Of a DNA stretch of 52,096 nucleotides, positions 33,981 through 41,950 are shown piece by piece (the stretch's first letter is position 1; each line of letters opens with the position of its first letter). A program made the position numbers and the translations under genes. The notes under the pieces are model-generated. The model saw only the letters and a program-made list of their open reading frames with translations, was not told the DNA's origin and made no database searches. The stretch is from an uncultured Clostridia bacterium. GTDB taxonomy: Bacteria > Bacillota > Clostridia > Christensenellales > Borkfalkiaceae. The stretch is from contig CANRDX010000010.1 in the NCBI GenBank assembly GCA_947629485.1, forward strand, positions 1 through 52,096, read 5' to 3'.

Positions 33981-33987
33981 TTTTCGA

Positions 33988-35040
33988 TCATTCCCCGTCG
34001 TCTACGACGACCACGGTCGTGGAAGCCCACCGCTTGATGGATTCCATCGCGTTCTCGCAGGAGGAGCGCGTCTTATAATCGGCGCTCGTCGCAAGCAAGC
34101 CGCCGCGCGCATTGAGGACCTGGACGAAGAAAGTGCCCTTCTTGGTCGCGGAAATGCTCAATCTTCCTGCGGAGATATTGTCTTGATACGTCTTGATCCC
34201 CGACTTTGCGCTGGAAAGCGAGGAGTAGGGGACGCTGCTTTCGAGCATGATCTCGCCGTTGGAAGCGAGAAGTTTGAAGCCGAATCTGCCGCGATCTTCG
34301 GCGATCACCCATTTTCCGACCGCGCCGGATGCGGTCTTCTTTGCGGGATCAAGAGCGGGATCGGGTTTTTTCGTCGGCTCCGATTTGACCGGCTCCGCTT
34401 TCACAGGCTCCGATTTGACGGGTTCCTGCTTGGGAGCTTCTTTCTTTGCGGACGAAGGTTTGAAAACGAGCGGCTTCTTGGCAGGCTCCTTTTCTTGTTT
34501 TTTCATGGGTGTCTCCTCCTTTTCGATATCTACTGCCGCGACGGGCGCGGGTTCTTCCGCTTGTTCTTTCTCTTCGGGCGTTTCCTCCGCCTCTTCCACG
34601 GGTTCGGCGGGCGTCTCTTCGGGGACTGCTACGAGCGCTTCTTCTGCCCTTTCCTCCCGTACTTCCGTAGGCGACTCGGGCGCCTCTACTTGCTCTTCGA
34701 CCGTCTCTTCCACGGGTTCGGCGGGCGTCTCCTCGACGACTGCGGGCGCTTCGGCGGGTTCTTCTGCGGTTTCTTCGACGAGAGCTGCGGGCGCTTCGGC
34801 AGGCTCTGCGGGCGCCTCCTCGAGCGTTTCGGCGGGAAGAGCGGGTTCGATCGGTTCGGCGGAAGCCGCCGCGTTCTTTGCCGCTTCCTCCTCCGCACGG
34901 CGTTTCTTTCCCTTCACGGAGAGCACGATGATGGCGATAAGCAATGCGATGATCACCGCAAGGATCACGGCGAGGATCGCAACGAGAATGATGTTTTCCT
35001 TCAAGTAAGTCCATACATCAATCAAAATAAGATTGCTCAT
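33988..35040 (-). CDS. Membrane-anchored protein with Ala/Glu/Pro repeats and two DUF1508 (YegP-like) repeats
   Basis: 350 residues from ATG 35040 (AAGGAG upstream, promoter at 35060-35088; longer in-frame versions are not credible). Layout: an N-terminal membrane helix at ~residues 13-38 (ILVAILAVILAVIIALLIAI), a basic KGKKRR stop, ~200 residues of low-complexity (E)APAEPVEE-type repeats, a Lys/Pro-rich section with KSEPVKAEPVKSEP, then ~95 residues with two YegP-like repeats: FGFKLLASNGEIMLES and FFVQVLNARGGLLATS. The tail is likely cytoplasmic or on the surface depending on topology; the positive residues after the helix favour N-out/C-in. DUF1508 function is not established. Confidence 0.82.
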   Translation of the reverse strand: MSNLILIDVWTYLKENIILVAILAVILAVIIALLIAIIVLSVKGKKRRAEEEAAKNAAASAEPIEPALPAETLEEAPAEPAEAPAALVEETAEEPAEAPAVVEETPAEPVEETVEEQVEAPESPTEVREERAEEALVAVPEETPAEPVEEAEETPEEKEQAEEPAPVAAVDIEKEETPMKKQEKEPAKKPLVFKPSSAKKEAPKQEPVKSEPVKAEPVKSEPTKKPDPALDPAKKTASGAVGKWVIAEDRGRFGFKLLASNGEIMLESSVPYSSLSSAKSGIKTYQDNISAGRLSISATKKGTFFVQVLNARGGLLATSADYKTRSSCENAMESIKRWASTTVVVVDDGE

Positions 35041-35059
35041 AAATAAACTCCTTATTTCT

Positions 35060-35088
35060 ATTCTATCATGAAATTCGGCGCATGTCAA
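35060..35088 (-). promoter_or_regulatory. Promoter of the DUF1508 protein gene
   Basis: Minus strand: TTGACA (35083-35088), 17-base spacer, TAGAAT (35060-35065). Its -35 lies five bases from the -35 of the divergent promoter. Confidence 0.8.
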
Positions 35089-35092
35089 TCCA

Positions 35093-35121
35093 TTGACAAA
35101 TTTTTTTGATTGCGATATCAT
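35093..35121 (+). promoter_or_regulatory. Promoter giving a leaderless or nearly leaderless mRNA
   Basis: TTGACA (35093-35098), 17-base spacer, TATCAT (35116-35121). The next ATG is at 35128, where transcription should start, leaving no room for a ribosome site. Confidence 0.75.
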
Positions 35122-35127
35122 AAGAAT

Positions 35128-36249
35128 ATGAAAAAAACAGCGATCATCGGCGGGGGAGCCGCGGGCATGGCATGCGCCGTGCACCTCGCGAGAGCAGGCG
35201 AAAACGTTGTCGTCTTTGAACGCGGCGCGCGTCTCGGGAGGAAACTTTCCGCCACCGGGAACGGGCAGGGCAACGTGACGAATACGGCGATGAGCGAGGC
35301 GCACTTCTTCACGGACGACAGGGAGAAGCTCGCTTTTGCGCTCAAACGGTTCGGCGCGCGGGAGACGGTGGAGTTCTTGCAGTCGATGGGCGGGATCTTC
35401 CTGCCCGACGCAAGGGGGCGCGTCTATCCCGCGGGAAGGCAGGCTTCCGCCGTCACCGATCTCTTCCGCAGGGAGTTGGAACGGTTGGGCGTGGGCATAT
35501 GTTTGGGCGCGCAGGTGAAGGAACTCTCATACGACGGGAAATTCCGCCTCGATCGCGCCGAGCCGCATATGTCCTTCGACGCAGTCGTTCTGTGCGCGGG
35601 GGGAAGGGCAGCGCCCGCCTTCGGCACTGACGGCAGCGCCTATGCCCTTGCGCAGCGGTTCGGGCATACCGTCACGCCGCTTTCGCCCGCCCTCGTGCGG
35701 CTGAAATGCGATCCCGCGCGCGTTCGCGGGCTGAAAGGGATCCGCATCGACGGCTCCATGCGTGTTCTGCGCGGGGGGAAGGAGATCTTCGCGGGGCGCG
35801 GCGATGTGCTTTTTACCGAAAACGGCGTCTCGGGCGATCTTGTATTCCGCGCCTCTTCCTTTGTGAAAGCGGGCGATAGTTTGGAGATAGACATGCTTCC
35901 CGACGTCTCGGAGGAGAGGCTGAAACAGGTCGTTGCCGAGCATGGCCTACTGTGCGTTGTTCCGAACGGGATCGGGCGGGCGATAGAGCGCTTGCCCGAG
36001 GAAAGGCGGGCGGCGGCGATCAAGCGGTTCACGCTTCCCGTCACGGGGGACTGCGGATTCGGTGAAGCGCAGGTCACGAAGGGGGGGATCCCCCTCGGGG
36101 AGACGGACGAAGATCTCGGAAGCCGCTTCCGCAGGGGGCTGTTCTTCGCGGGCGAGATCCTCAATGTAGACGGCGAATGCGGGGGATATAACCTGCAATG
36201 GGCGTTCACCTCTGCCTTTCTCGCCGCGGAAGGGGTGTTGAAATGCTGA
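35128..36249 (+). CDS. NAD(P)/FAD-dependent oxidoreductase, HI0933/BaiN-like
   Basis: 373 residues from ATG 35128. FAD-binding IIGGGAAGMACAVHLARAG at the N-terminus, then FERGARLGRKLSATGNGQGN (the 'GRKL..TGNGRCN'-like block of the HI0933/YhiN/BaiN family) and the C-terminal FFAGEILNVDGECGGYNLQWAF that closes the flavin site. This family includes poorly characterised flavoproteins and BaiN, linked to bile-acid reduction; a precise substrate cannot be given. The promoter suggests the message has little or no 5' leader. It overlaps the next flavoprotein gene by seven bases. Confidence 0.9.
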   Translation: MKKTAIIGGGAAGMACAVHLARAGENVVVFERGARLGRKLSATGNGQGNVTNTAMSEAHFFTDDREKLAFALKRFGARETVEFLQSMGGIFLPDARGRVYPAGRQASAVTDLFRRELERLGVGICLGAQVKELSYDGKFRLDRAEPHMSFDAVVLCAGGRAAPAFGTDGSAYALAQRFGHTVTPLSPALVRLKCDPARVRGLKGIRIDGSMRVLRGGKEIFAGRGDVLFTENGVSGDLVFRASSFVKAGDSLEIDMLPDVSEERLKQVVAEHGLLCVVPNGIGRAIERLPEERRAAAIKRFTLPVTGDCGFGEAQVTKGGIPLGETDEDLGSRFRRGLFFAGEILNVDGECGGYNLQWAFTSAFLAAEGVLKC

Positions 36250-37754
36250 CGCTGAACGCTTCGCTCCTGCCCGGGGAAGGGGAGGAGCGGCTGCTTGATC
36301 TGTGCGCGCGCAAACTGCGTGCGCCCGTGAAATATTTCCGCATTCTCAAAAAGTCGCTCGACGCCCGCGATAAGAGCAAGATCCGCTGGGTCTACACCCT
36401 CGCGTGTTCCTCGAAGGCGGAGCACCCCGAAGAATTCGCATTCGAGAAGATCTCGAAGGCTTCGCCCCGCGTCGTGATCGCGGGAGCAGGCCCCGCGGGG
36501 CTGTTCTGCGCCCTTCGGCTCCTCGATCACGGCATCGTTCCGACGATCGTCGAACGGGGCAGACCGGTGGAAGAGCGGGAGAAGGACGTCGAGCGGTTTC
36601 ATCAAACGCGCGTGCTCGATCCCGAGAGCAACGTCCAATTCGGAGAAGGGGGCGCGGGAACGTTTTCCGACGGCAAGCTCAACACCCAGACGAACTCGCC
36701 GCTCAACCGCGAAGTTCTCCGAAAATTCGTGCGCTTCGGCGCGCCCGAAGAGGTGGAATATCTCTCGAAACCGCACATCGGGAGCGATAACTTAAAGCGT
36801 GTTGTCGCGAATATCAGAAGGTATATCCTCGGACATGGTGGTACGATCCGCTTTTCCACCCGTCTCGAAGAGGTGTATTTGCAGGGCGGGAAACTGCGCG
36901 CTTTCACGGCGGGCGGCGTGCGCGAGGAGGCGGACGCGCTCGTGCTTGCCATAGGGCACAGCGCGCGCGATACGTTTGAAACGCTGCTTGCGAGCGGGTT
37001 TTCGATGGAGCAGAAGGAGTTCGCCGCGGGCGTGCGCATCGAACACTTACAGCGCGACATCTCCCGCGCGCAATACGGGGAGAGCTATCCGCTGCTTCCC
37101 CCCGCCGATTATAAATTGGTCTCCCATGCGGCAGAGCGCGCCGTGTTCTCCTTCTGCATGTGTCCGGGCGGTGTCGTCGTTCTCGCTGCCTCCGAAGAGG
37201 GCGGTGTGGCGGTCAACGGCATGAGCAACTATGCGCGCGAGGGCATAAACGCGAACGCGGCGATCGTCGCGCAAGTGAAACGGCAGGACTTCGCTTCCGA
37301 CCACCCGCTCGCGGGCGTGGCGCTGCAACGCCAAATGGAGCGCGCCGCATTCCTCGCCGCAGGCGGCTACAAGGCGCCCGTGCAGCGCGTCGGCGACTTC
37401 CTCGCGAAGAGGGAAAGCACGGAGTTCGGCAGCGTTCTGCCTACCCATGCCTGCGGGACGGCGTTTGCGCCCGTCTCTTCCTACCTTCCCCCCGTGCTCG
37501 AAGAGAGTATCCGCGCCGCCATTCCCGATATGGCGAAACGGCTCAAAGGCTTCGACGGGGCGGACGCCCTTCTCACGGGCGTGGAGTCGCGCACAAGTTC
37601 CCCTGTGAGGATCCTTCGGGGCGAAGATCTCGAAGCCGTCGGCGCGGAAAACGTCTATCCGTGCGGCGAGGGCTGCGGCTATGCGGGCGGGATCATGTCT
37701 GCCGCGGCGGACGGGATCCGCGTGGCGGCCGCCATCGCGCGAAGATTTTTATGA
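36243..37754 (+). CDS. FAD-dependent oxidoreductase, uncharacterised family
   Basis: 503 residues; ATG 36243 lies inside the end of the upstream gene, behind GAAGGGG. An N-terminal ~80-residue basic domain (RKLRAPVKYFRILKKSLDAR) precedes the Rossmann motif VVIAGAGPAGLFCALRLLDHG, then VQFGEGGAGTFSDGKLNT, GHSARDTFETLL and a C-terminal GEGCGYAGGIMSAAADG. This matches the long 'FAD-dependent protein' family common in Firmicutes, whose reaction is not established. Overlapping genes imply co-translation with the BaiN-like protein. Confidence 0.88.
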   Translation: MLTLNASLLPGEGEERLLDLCARKLRAPVKYFRILKKSLDARDKSKIRWVYTLACSSKAEHPEEFAFEKISKASPRVVIAGAGPAGLFCALRLLDHGIVPTIVERGRPVEEREKDVERFHQTRVLDPESNVQFGEGGAGTFSDGKLNTQTNSPLNREVLRKFVRFGAPEEVEYLSKPHIGSDNLKRVVANIRRYILGHGGTIRFSTRLEEVYLQGGKLRAFTAGGVREEADALVLAIGHSARDTFETLLASGFSMEQKEFAAGVRIEHLQRDISRAQYGESYPLLPPADYKLVSHAAERAVFSFCMCPGGVVVLAASEEGGVAVNGMSNYAREGINANAAIVAQVKRQDFASDHPLAGVALQRQMERAAFLAAGGYKAPVQRVGDFLAKRESTEFGSVLPTHACGTAFAPVSSYLPPVLEESIRAAIPDMAKRLKGFDGADALLTGVESRTSSPVRILRGEDLEAVGAENVYPCGEGCGYAGGIMSAAADGIRVAAAIARRFL

Positions 37755-37866
37755 TTTTTTATATGTTTTTAATTGCGTCTTCACACAGTTTTCACAGAGA
37801 AGGGGTATGATAGACGCGTAATCGATAATTTGATCACTCTCCAAGATTTTTTCATATTCTCTCAGG

Positions 37867-37896
37867 AAAGCTCCTTTCGGAAACGAGGGGAGCTTT
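37867..37896 (+). terminator. Terminator-type hairpin with GAAA loop
   Basis: AAAGCTCCTTTCG, tetraloop GAAA, CGAGGGGAGCTTT (two G-T pairs), then TCTG. Likely ends the flavoprotein transcript, 112 bases after its stop. Confidence 0.75.
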
Positions 37897-37922
37897 TCTG
37901 TATTTCCGATGAGAAGCGGAAA

Positions 37923-37958
37923 GGGCGCGGAAGTTTTGCCTTCCGCGCCCGTGTTTGT
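37923..37958 (+). terminator. Second terminator-type hairpin
   Basis: GGGCGCGGAAG, loop of six, CTTCCGCGCCC, then GTGTTTGTT. Confidence 0.7.
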
Positions 37959-37994
37959 TCGATTCGATGTTGTAGCATATTCTGAATATGTCAA

Positions 37995-38047
37995 CCCCCA
38001 CCTGTCACGGCTACGCCGTGCCACCCGCCCCCGTAAACGGGGGCAGG
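37995..38047. repeat. GTCACGGC palindromic repeat, copy 3
   Basis: CCCCCACCTGTCACGGC, hairpin loop TAC, GCCGTGCCACCCG, hairpin CCCCCGTAAACGGGGG, CAGG. Differences from the other copies preserve the base pairing in both hairpins. Confidence 0.7.
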
Positions 38048-38102
38048 TTCCCTCATCAGTCACGCAAGCGTGACGGCTTCCCCCGTAGACAGGGGAAGCC
38101 TT

Positions 38103-38153
38103 TGTTGCGGTGATACTTCGACACGCCTCGTTCCTCGGCGGCTCAGTATGACG
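38103..38153. repeat. 'tcatgctgag' repeat, copy 2 (inverted)
   Basis: Reverse complement of the 2306-2350 unit: GGTGATACTTCGACACGC at one end and CGGCTCAGTATGACG at the other, with a variable short palindrome CCTCGTTCCTCGG between. Confidence 0.5.
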
Positions 38154-38165
38154 ATTTTAGAATGA

Positions 38166-38238
38166 CACCCCTTCCGTCGCCAAAGGCGACACCCACCCCT
38201 CAAAGGGGTGGGCAAGGGCGGTTGGGCGGAAGGGGTCA
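38166..38238. repeat. Nested palindrome at the TmcAL 3' end
   Basis: Outer arms ACCCCTTCCG and CGGAAGGGGT enclose hairpins TCGCCAAAGGCGA and CCCACCCCTCAAAGGGGTGGG. On the minus strand it begins at the TmcAL stop codon and may terminate or stabilise that transcript. Confidence 0.55.
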
Positions 38239-39420
38239 GACGAAGCGGGTGTCGAAGTCGCCGCAGACCGTGCCGCTCAACATGCTGTATAGCGCGTTCG
38301 CGCGCAGGTCGAGGTCGAAACAGGCGCGCGCCTGTTTTTTGATCAAACCGAGGTCGCCGCGCCGTATAAGAGCGGGGAATTTTCCTTCCGCAAGCGTTGA
38401 GAGAAGCTGTTCCGCGCCCGACTTCTTCACGGCGAGCACGCGGCAATAGAGGGGGGAATCGAGAAATTCCTTCACGTCTTTGAGGCGGACGCCGAGGAAG
38501 TTCTGCGCGATCACGCGGCGGATGCGCGCAGCGGTATAGCGTTTTGTCGCCGTTTTTTGCAGCAGTTCGGAATACGTCGGGTTGGTGCGCGCGACGGTGC
38601 AGATCCTGTTTTCCAGCCCCTCGGCGCAGTCCGGCGTTTCGGCGATCCTGTCGCTGTCCGCCAAGAACAGGGCGCAGAGAGCCGCCTCTTCAAAGGGCAG
38701 TTTGCGAAGGGAGGAAACGTCGCCGTACACGTTGCGGGGAAGGTTGCGCTTCAAGGCGCGCCTTTCCGAAAGGGAGGGATCCCGCATGACGGCGCGCAGC
38801 GCAGACGCCGAAGAGAACTGCGTGTGAAGATCGGTATCGGCGTACCCCGCGCCCCTGCGGAGAATGGGCAAGGGAGAAAATGAGGCACCCATGTCCAAGA
38901 TAGAACGGCAATATTCGACGCCGAGCATATTGTTCGGGGCAGTGAGAAGGCTTTCGTCGATCTCGGGATAGAGCCGAAGGATCGCGTCGGTGCGCGCCTT
39001 GACGTAGGAAGTCCCGTCCTTCATGTTTTCTTTGAGGGCGGTCTTGAACGCCTTGTCCTCGGAGAGCGTGGTCTTTGCGGCGCCGAGAAAACTCTCCGCC
39101 GTTCCGCTTTCGCAGCCGAAGGCAAGCGTCGTTACGGCGGGAATGGAGGCGAGGATATGCACCGCGCCGCGCGCGAACAGCTCTGCGGGCGCCACGGAAA
39201 ACGCGGCGGGAAGTTCGAGAACGAGGTCGGCTCCGCACTCTACGGCGCGTTCGGCGCGCAGATATTTATCGAATATCGCCGCCTCTCCCCGCTGGGTGAA
39301 GTTCCCGCTCATCAGGCACAGGATCGCGTCGCAGCCGCTCAGACGGCGCATTTCGCCGAGCTGGTAGATGTGCCCGTTGTGGAGGGGATTGTATTCGCAA
39401 ATGACGGCACAAATTTTCAT
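38236..39420 (-). CDS. tmcAL: tRNA(Met) cytidine acetate ligase TmcAL-like protein
   Basis: 394 residues, nucleotidyltransferase fold. The N-terminus has VICEYNPLHNGHIYQLGEM (HxGH nucleotidyl-transfer motif), then CLMSGNFTQRGEAAIFDKYLRA, DLVLELPAAFSVAPAELFA and FGCESG, all typical of YlbM/TmcAL. The enzyme activates acetate with ATP and transfers it to the wobble cytidine of elongator tRNA-Met, which fits the neighbouring acetate genes pta and ackA. ATG 39420 with CGGAGG upstream. Divergent from pta. Confidence 0.92.
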   Translation of the reverse strand: MKICAVICEYNPLHNGHIYQLGEMRRLSGCDAILCLMSGNFTQRGEAAIFDKYLRAERAVECGADLVLELPAAFSVAPAELFARGAVHILASIPAVTTLAFGCESGTAESFLGAAKTTLSEDKAFKTALKENMKDGTSYVKARTDAILRLYPEIDESLLTAPNNMLGVEYCRSILDMGASFSPLPILRRGAGYADTDLHTQFSSASALRAVMRDPSLSERRALKRNLPRNVYGDVSSLRKLPFEEAALCALFLADSDRIAETPDCAEGLENRICTVARTNPTYSELLQKTATKRYTAARIRRVIAQNFLGVRLKDVKEFLDSPLYCRVLAVKKSGAEQLLSTLAEGKFPALIRRGDLGLIKKQARACFDLDLRANALYSMLSGTVCGDFDTRFV

Positions 39421-39539
39421 CTTTCCTCCGTTTTTCTTTACTTTTTTTTTCGGAAGGTGTATACTGTTGCCGAAAGATTTCTTCCGACCCCATTATAACA
39501 CGGATCGGAGGGAAAAATAAACTGTTCGGGAGTAAATTT

Positions 39540-40577
39540 ATGGCAGGATTTATCAATTCCGTAAAAAAACTCGGCAGAAAGATTGCCGAAACGGGGACCG
39601 TGATCGAGACCATCAAGAAGAAGGCGGCCGCCAAGAACAAGAAGATCGTTCTGTGCGAGGGGGAAGATCCCCGCGTCGTGCAGGCGGCGGAGGAGATCGC
39701 GGAGGACGGGATCGCCCGCATCGTTCTGCTCGGCAAGAGAGAGGAGATCGCGGCAAGAAATCCCGACGTCGATCTTTCCAAGATCGAGATCGTCGACCCC
39801 GAGGCTTCCCCCAAGCTCGAAGAATATGCAAATCTTCTGTATGAATTGAGAAAGAGCAAGGGCATGACGGAGGAACAGGCGAGAGAGCAGGCGAAGGACG
39901 CGACGTTCTTCGGCGCGCTCATGCTGAAAAGCGGCGATGTGGACGGGCTTGTCTCGGGCGCATGCCATTCGACGGCGAACACGCTCCGCCCCGGGCTGCA
40001 AATCATCAAGACGGCGCCCGGAGTGAAGGCCGTTTCCAGCTTCAACCTCATGGTCGGCTCCAACCAATACGTCGAGGACGGCATGCTGATCTTTGCCGAC
40101 TGCGGGCTGAATCCCACCTACACCGCCGAAGGGCTGGCGGAGTGCGCGATCGCCACGGCGAAGAGCGCGAGGGAGATCGCAGGGCTGGATCCCCGCGTCG
40201 CCATGCTCTCCTTCTCCACGATGGGAAGCGCCAAGCATGACCTTGTGACGCTCGTGCAGGAGGCGACGAAGATCGCCAAAGAGCTGGCGCCCGACCTCAA
40301 ACTCGACGGCGAATTGCAGTTCGACGCCGCGCTCGTTCCCGCCGTCGCCGCGCTCAAAGCGCCCGCTTCCCCCGTCGCGGGGCATGCGAACGTGCTCATC
40401 TTCCCCGATCTGCAATCGGGAAATATCGGCTACAAGATTGCCGAACGCCTCGGCGGGTTCCAGGCGATCGGCCCCATCTGTCAGGGCTTCGCAAAACCTT
40501 TGAACGATCTTTCCCGCGGGTGCAAGCCTTCGGATATCGTCTGCGCGGTCGCCATCACCGCCCTTCAAGCGGAATAA
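39540..40577 (+). CDS. pta: Phosphate acetyltransferase
   Basis: 345 residues, short form without an N-terminal regulatory domain. Motifs: IVLCEGEDPRVVQAA, LVSGACHSTANTLRPGLQII, SSFNLMVGSNQ, ADCGLNPTYTAE, LSFSTMGSAKH and PDLQSGNIGYKI. Converts acetyl-CoA and phosphate to acetyl phosphate. The first ~30 residues (MAGFINSVKKLGRKIAETG) form an extra helix. Ribosome site CGGGAG. ackA follows after 104 bases, with an imperfect GC hairpin between. Confidence 0.97.
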   Translation: MAGFINSVKKLGRKIAETGTVIETIKKKAAAKNKKIVLCEGEDPRVVQAAEEIAEDGIARIVLLGKREEIAARNPDVDLSKIEIVDPEASPKLEEYANLLYELRKSKGMTEEQAREQAKDATFFGALMLKSGDVDGLVSGACHSTANTLRPGLQIIKTAPGVKAVSSFNLMVGSNQYVEDGMLIFADCGLNPTYTAEGLAECAIATAKSAREIAGLDPRVAMLSFSTMGSAKHDLVTLVQEATKIAKELAPDLKLDGELQFDAALVPAVAALKAPASPVAGHANVLIFPDLQSGNIGYKIAERLGGFQAIGPICQGFAKPLNDLSRGCKPSDIVCAVAITALQAE

Positions 40578-40681
40578 AAGTCCGTAAAGCTTTGAAAGCT
40601 CATTCATAAAACAAAAAGCGGGCGCGACGCTTTTGCGCCGCGCTCCCGAATTGCAATATCAACTCAAAAAGGCAGTGTATC

Positions 40682-41875
40682 ATGAAAATTCTTGTCATTA
40701 ACGCGGGGAGTTCTTCCCTCAAATATCAGCTCATCAACATGGAGACGGAGGAGGTCATCGCCAAAGGCGGCTGCGAACGCATCGGGATCGAGGGCGGCAA
40801 GCTCACCCATAAGGCGCACGGCGAGACATACGTCGTGGAACGCGATCTTCCCACCCATACCGACGCCATCTCCCTCGTGCTCGAAAAACTCGTGGATAAA
40901 GAGGCGGGCGTCATCTCCTCGATGGACGAGATCGACGCCGTCGGACACCGCGTGGTCGCCTCGGGCGAGGCGTTCACCGAGACGACGCTCGTAGACGAGC
41001 GGGCGATGGAGCTTATGGACGAGATCAAGGATCTCGCCCCCCTCCACAATCCCGCCGCCATTTTGGGCGTGAACGCCTGCCGCGCCGTCATGCCCGGGAA
41101 AAAGATGGCGCTCGTGTTCGACACCTCGTTCCACCAGACCATGCCCGACTATGCCAAGCTCTACGCCATCGATTACGACGACTATTTGAAGTATAAGGTG
41201 AGGAGATACGGCGCGCACGGCACGTCGCACAAATACGTCGCGGGAGAGGCGGCGAAATATCTCGGGCGCGATCTTTCCGAGTTGAAGATCGTGACCTGCC
41301 ACCTCGGGAACGGTTCCTCCATCTCCGCGGTGAAGGGCGGCGTTTGCATCGATACTTCGATGGGCTTCACGCCGCTTGCGGGCGTTCCGATGGGGACGAG
41401 GAGCGGGGATATCGACGTCGCCGCCATCGACTACCTCTGCGAAAAGAAGGGCATGACGATGGAGCAAGGCCTCGCCTATCTCAACAAGAAGTGCGGCGTT
41501 TTGGGCGTTTCGGGCGTCTCTTCCGACTTCCGCGATCTGGTCGCGGCGAAGGACGCGGGCAACGACCGCGCGCGGCTCGCCCTCGACATGTTCTCTTATA
41601 GCTGCAAGAAGTATCTCGGCGCGTACATGGCGGCGCTCGGCGGACTGGACGCGATCGTGTTCACGGCGGGCATCGGCGAGAACACTTCGGTCGTGAGAAG
41701 GGACATCCTCGCGGGCTTGGAGGCGTTCGGCATCGCGCTCGACGAAGAGAAGAACGCCGCAAAGAACGACGGGAGCATCCACGATATCTCGGCGAAGCAT
41801 TCCCGCGTGAAGATCCTCGTGATCCCCACCAACGAAGAGCTTGTCATTGCGCGCGAGACGGCGGCGCTCCTGTAA
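40682..41875 (+). CDS. ackA: Acetate kinase
   Basis: 397 residues, family length. ASKHA-fold motifs: ILVINAGSSSLKYQLI, VGHRVVASGEAFTE, VFDTSFHQTMPDYAKLY, RRYGAHGTSHKYV, THLGNGSS-like CHLGNGSSISAV, GVPMGTRSGDID and FTAGIGENTSVVRRDI. Makes ATP and acetate from acetyl phosphate, the energy-yielding end of acetate fermentation with pta. No own promoter was found. Confidence 0.98.
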   Translation: MKILVINAGSSSLKYQLINMETEEVIAKGGCERIGIEGGKLTHKAHGETYVVERDLPTHTDAISLVLEKLVDKEAGVISSMDEIDAVGHRVVASGEAFTETTLVDERAMELMDEIKDLAPLHNPAAILGVNACRAVMPGKKMALVFDTSFHQTMPDYAKLYAIDYDDYLKYKVRRYGAHGTSHKYVAGEAAKYLGRDLSELKIVTCHLGNGSSISAVKGGVCIDTSMGFTPLAGVPMGTRSGDIDVAAIDYLCEKKGMTMEQGLAYLNKKCGVLGVSGVSSDFRDLVAAKDAGNDRARLALDMFSYSCKKYLGAYMAALGGLDAIVFTAGIGENTSVVRRDILAGLEAFGIALDEEKNAAKNDGSIHDISAKHSRVKILVIPTNEELVIARETAALL

Positions 41876-41911
41876 ATTTCGCAAAATCTTGGAAATACAT
41901 GCAAAAAAAGA

Positions 41912-41940
41912 TTGACAAACACGCGAAAATCGCCTATACT
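41912..41940 (+). promoter_or_regulatory. Promoter of the DUF177-rpmF operon
   Basis: TTGACA (41912-41917), 17-base spacer, TATACT (41935-41940). Transcription should begin near 41947, only a few bases before the ATG at 41951. Confidence 0.78.
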
Positions 41941-41950
41941 TTTTAAGTCA

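Larger units (their letters stand above)
37755..38235. other. Spacer with hairpins and repeats
   Basis: No gene seen. It contains two strong terminator-type hairpins (37867-37896 and 37923-37958), a GTCACGGC repeat (37995-38047), hairpins GTCACGCAAGCGTGAC and CTTCCCC..GGGGAAG, a 'tcatgctgag' repeat in reverse (about 38103-38153) and a nested palindrome (38166-38238) that reaches the TmcAL stop. Confidence 0.6.

Noticed and set aside
37760..37900. Possible small RNA after the flavoprotein gene
   Set aside because: A TATGAT box near 37807 and a terminator at 37867 would frame ~85 bases, but no -35 at a proper distance was found; the hairpin is better explained as the flavoprotein terminator.
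39421..39539. Divergent promoters between tmcAL and pta
   Set aside because: TATACT, TATACA and TATAAC boxes are visible, but none has a convincing -35 at 16-18 bases, so no promoter was called.
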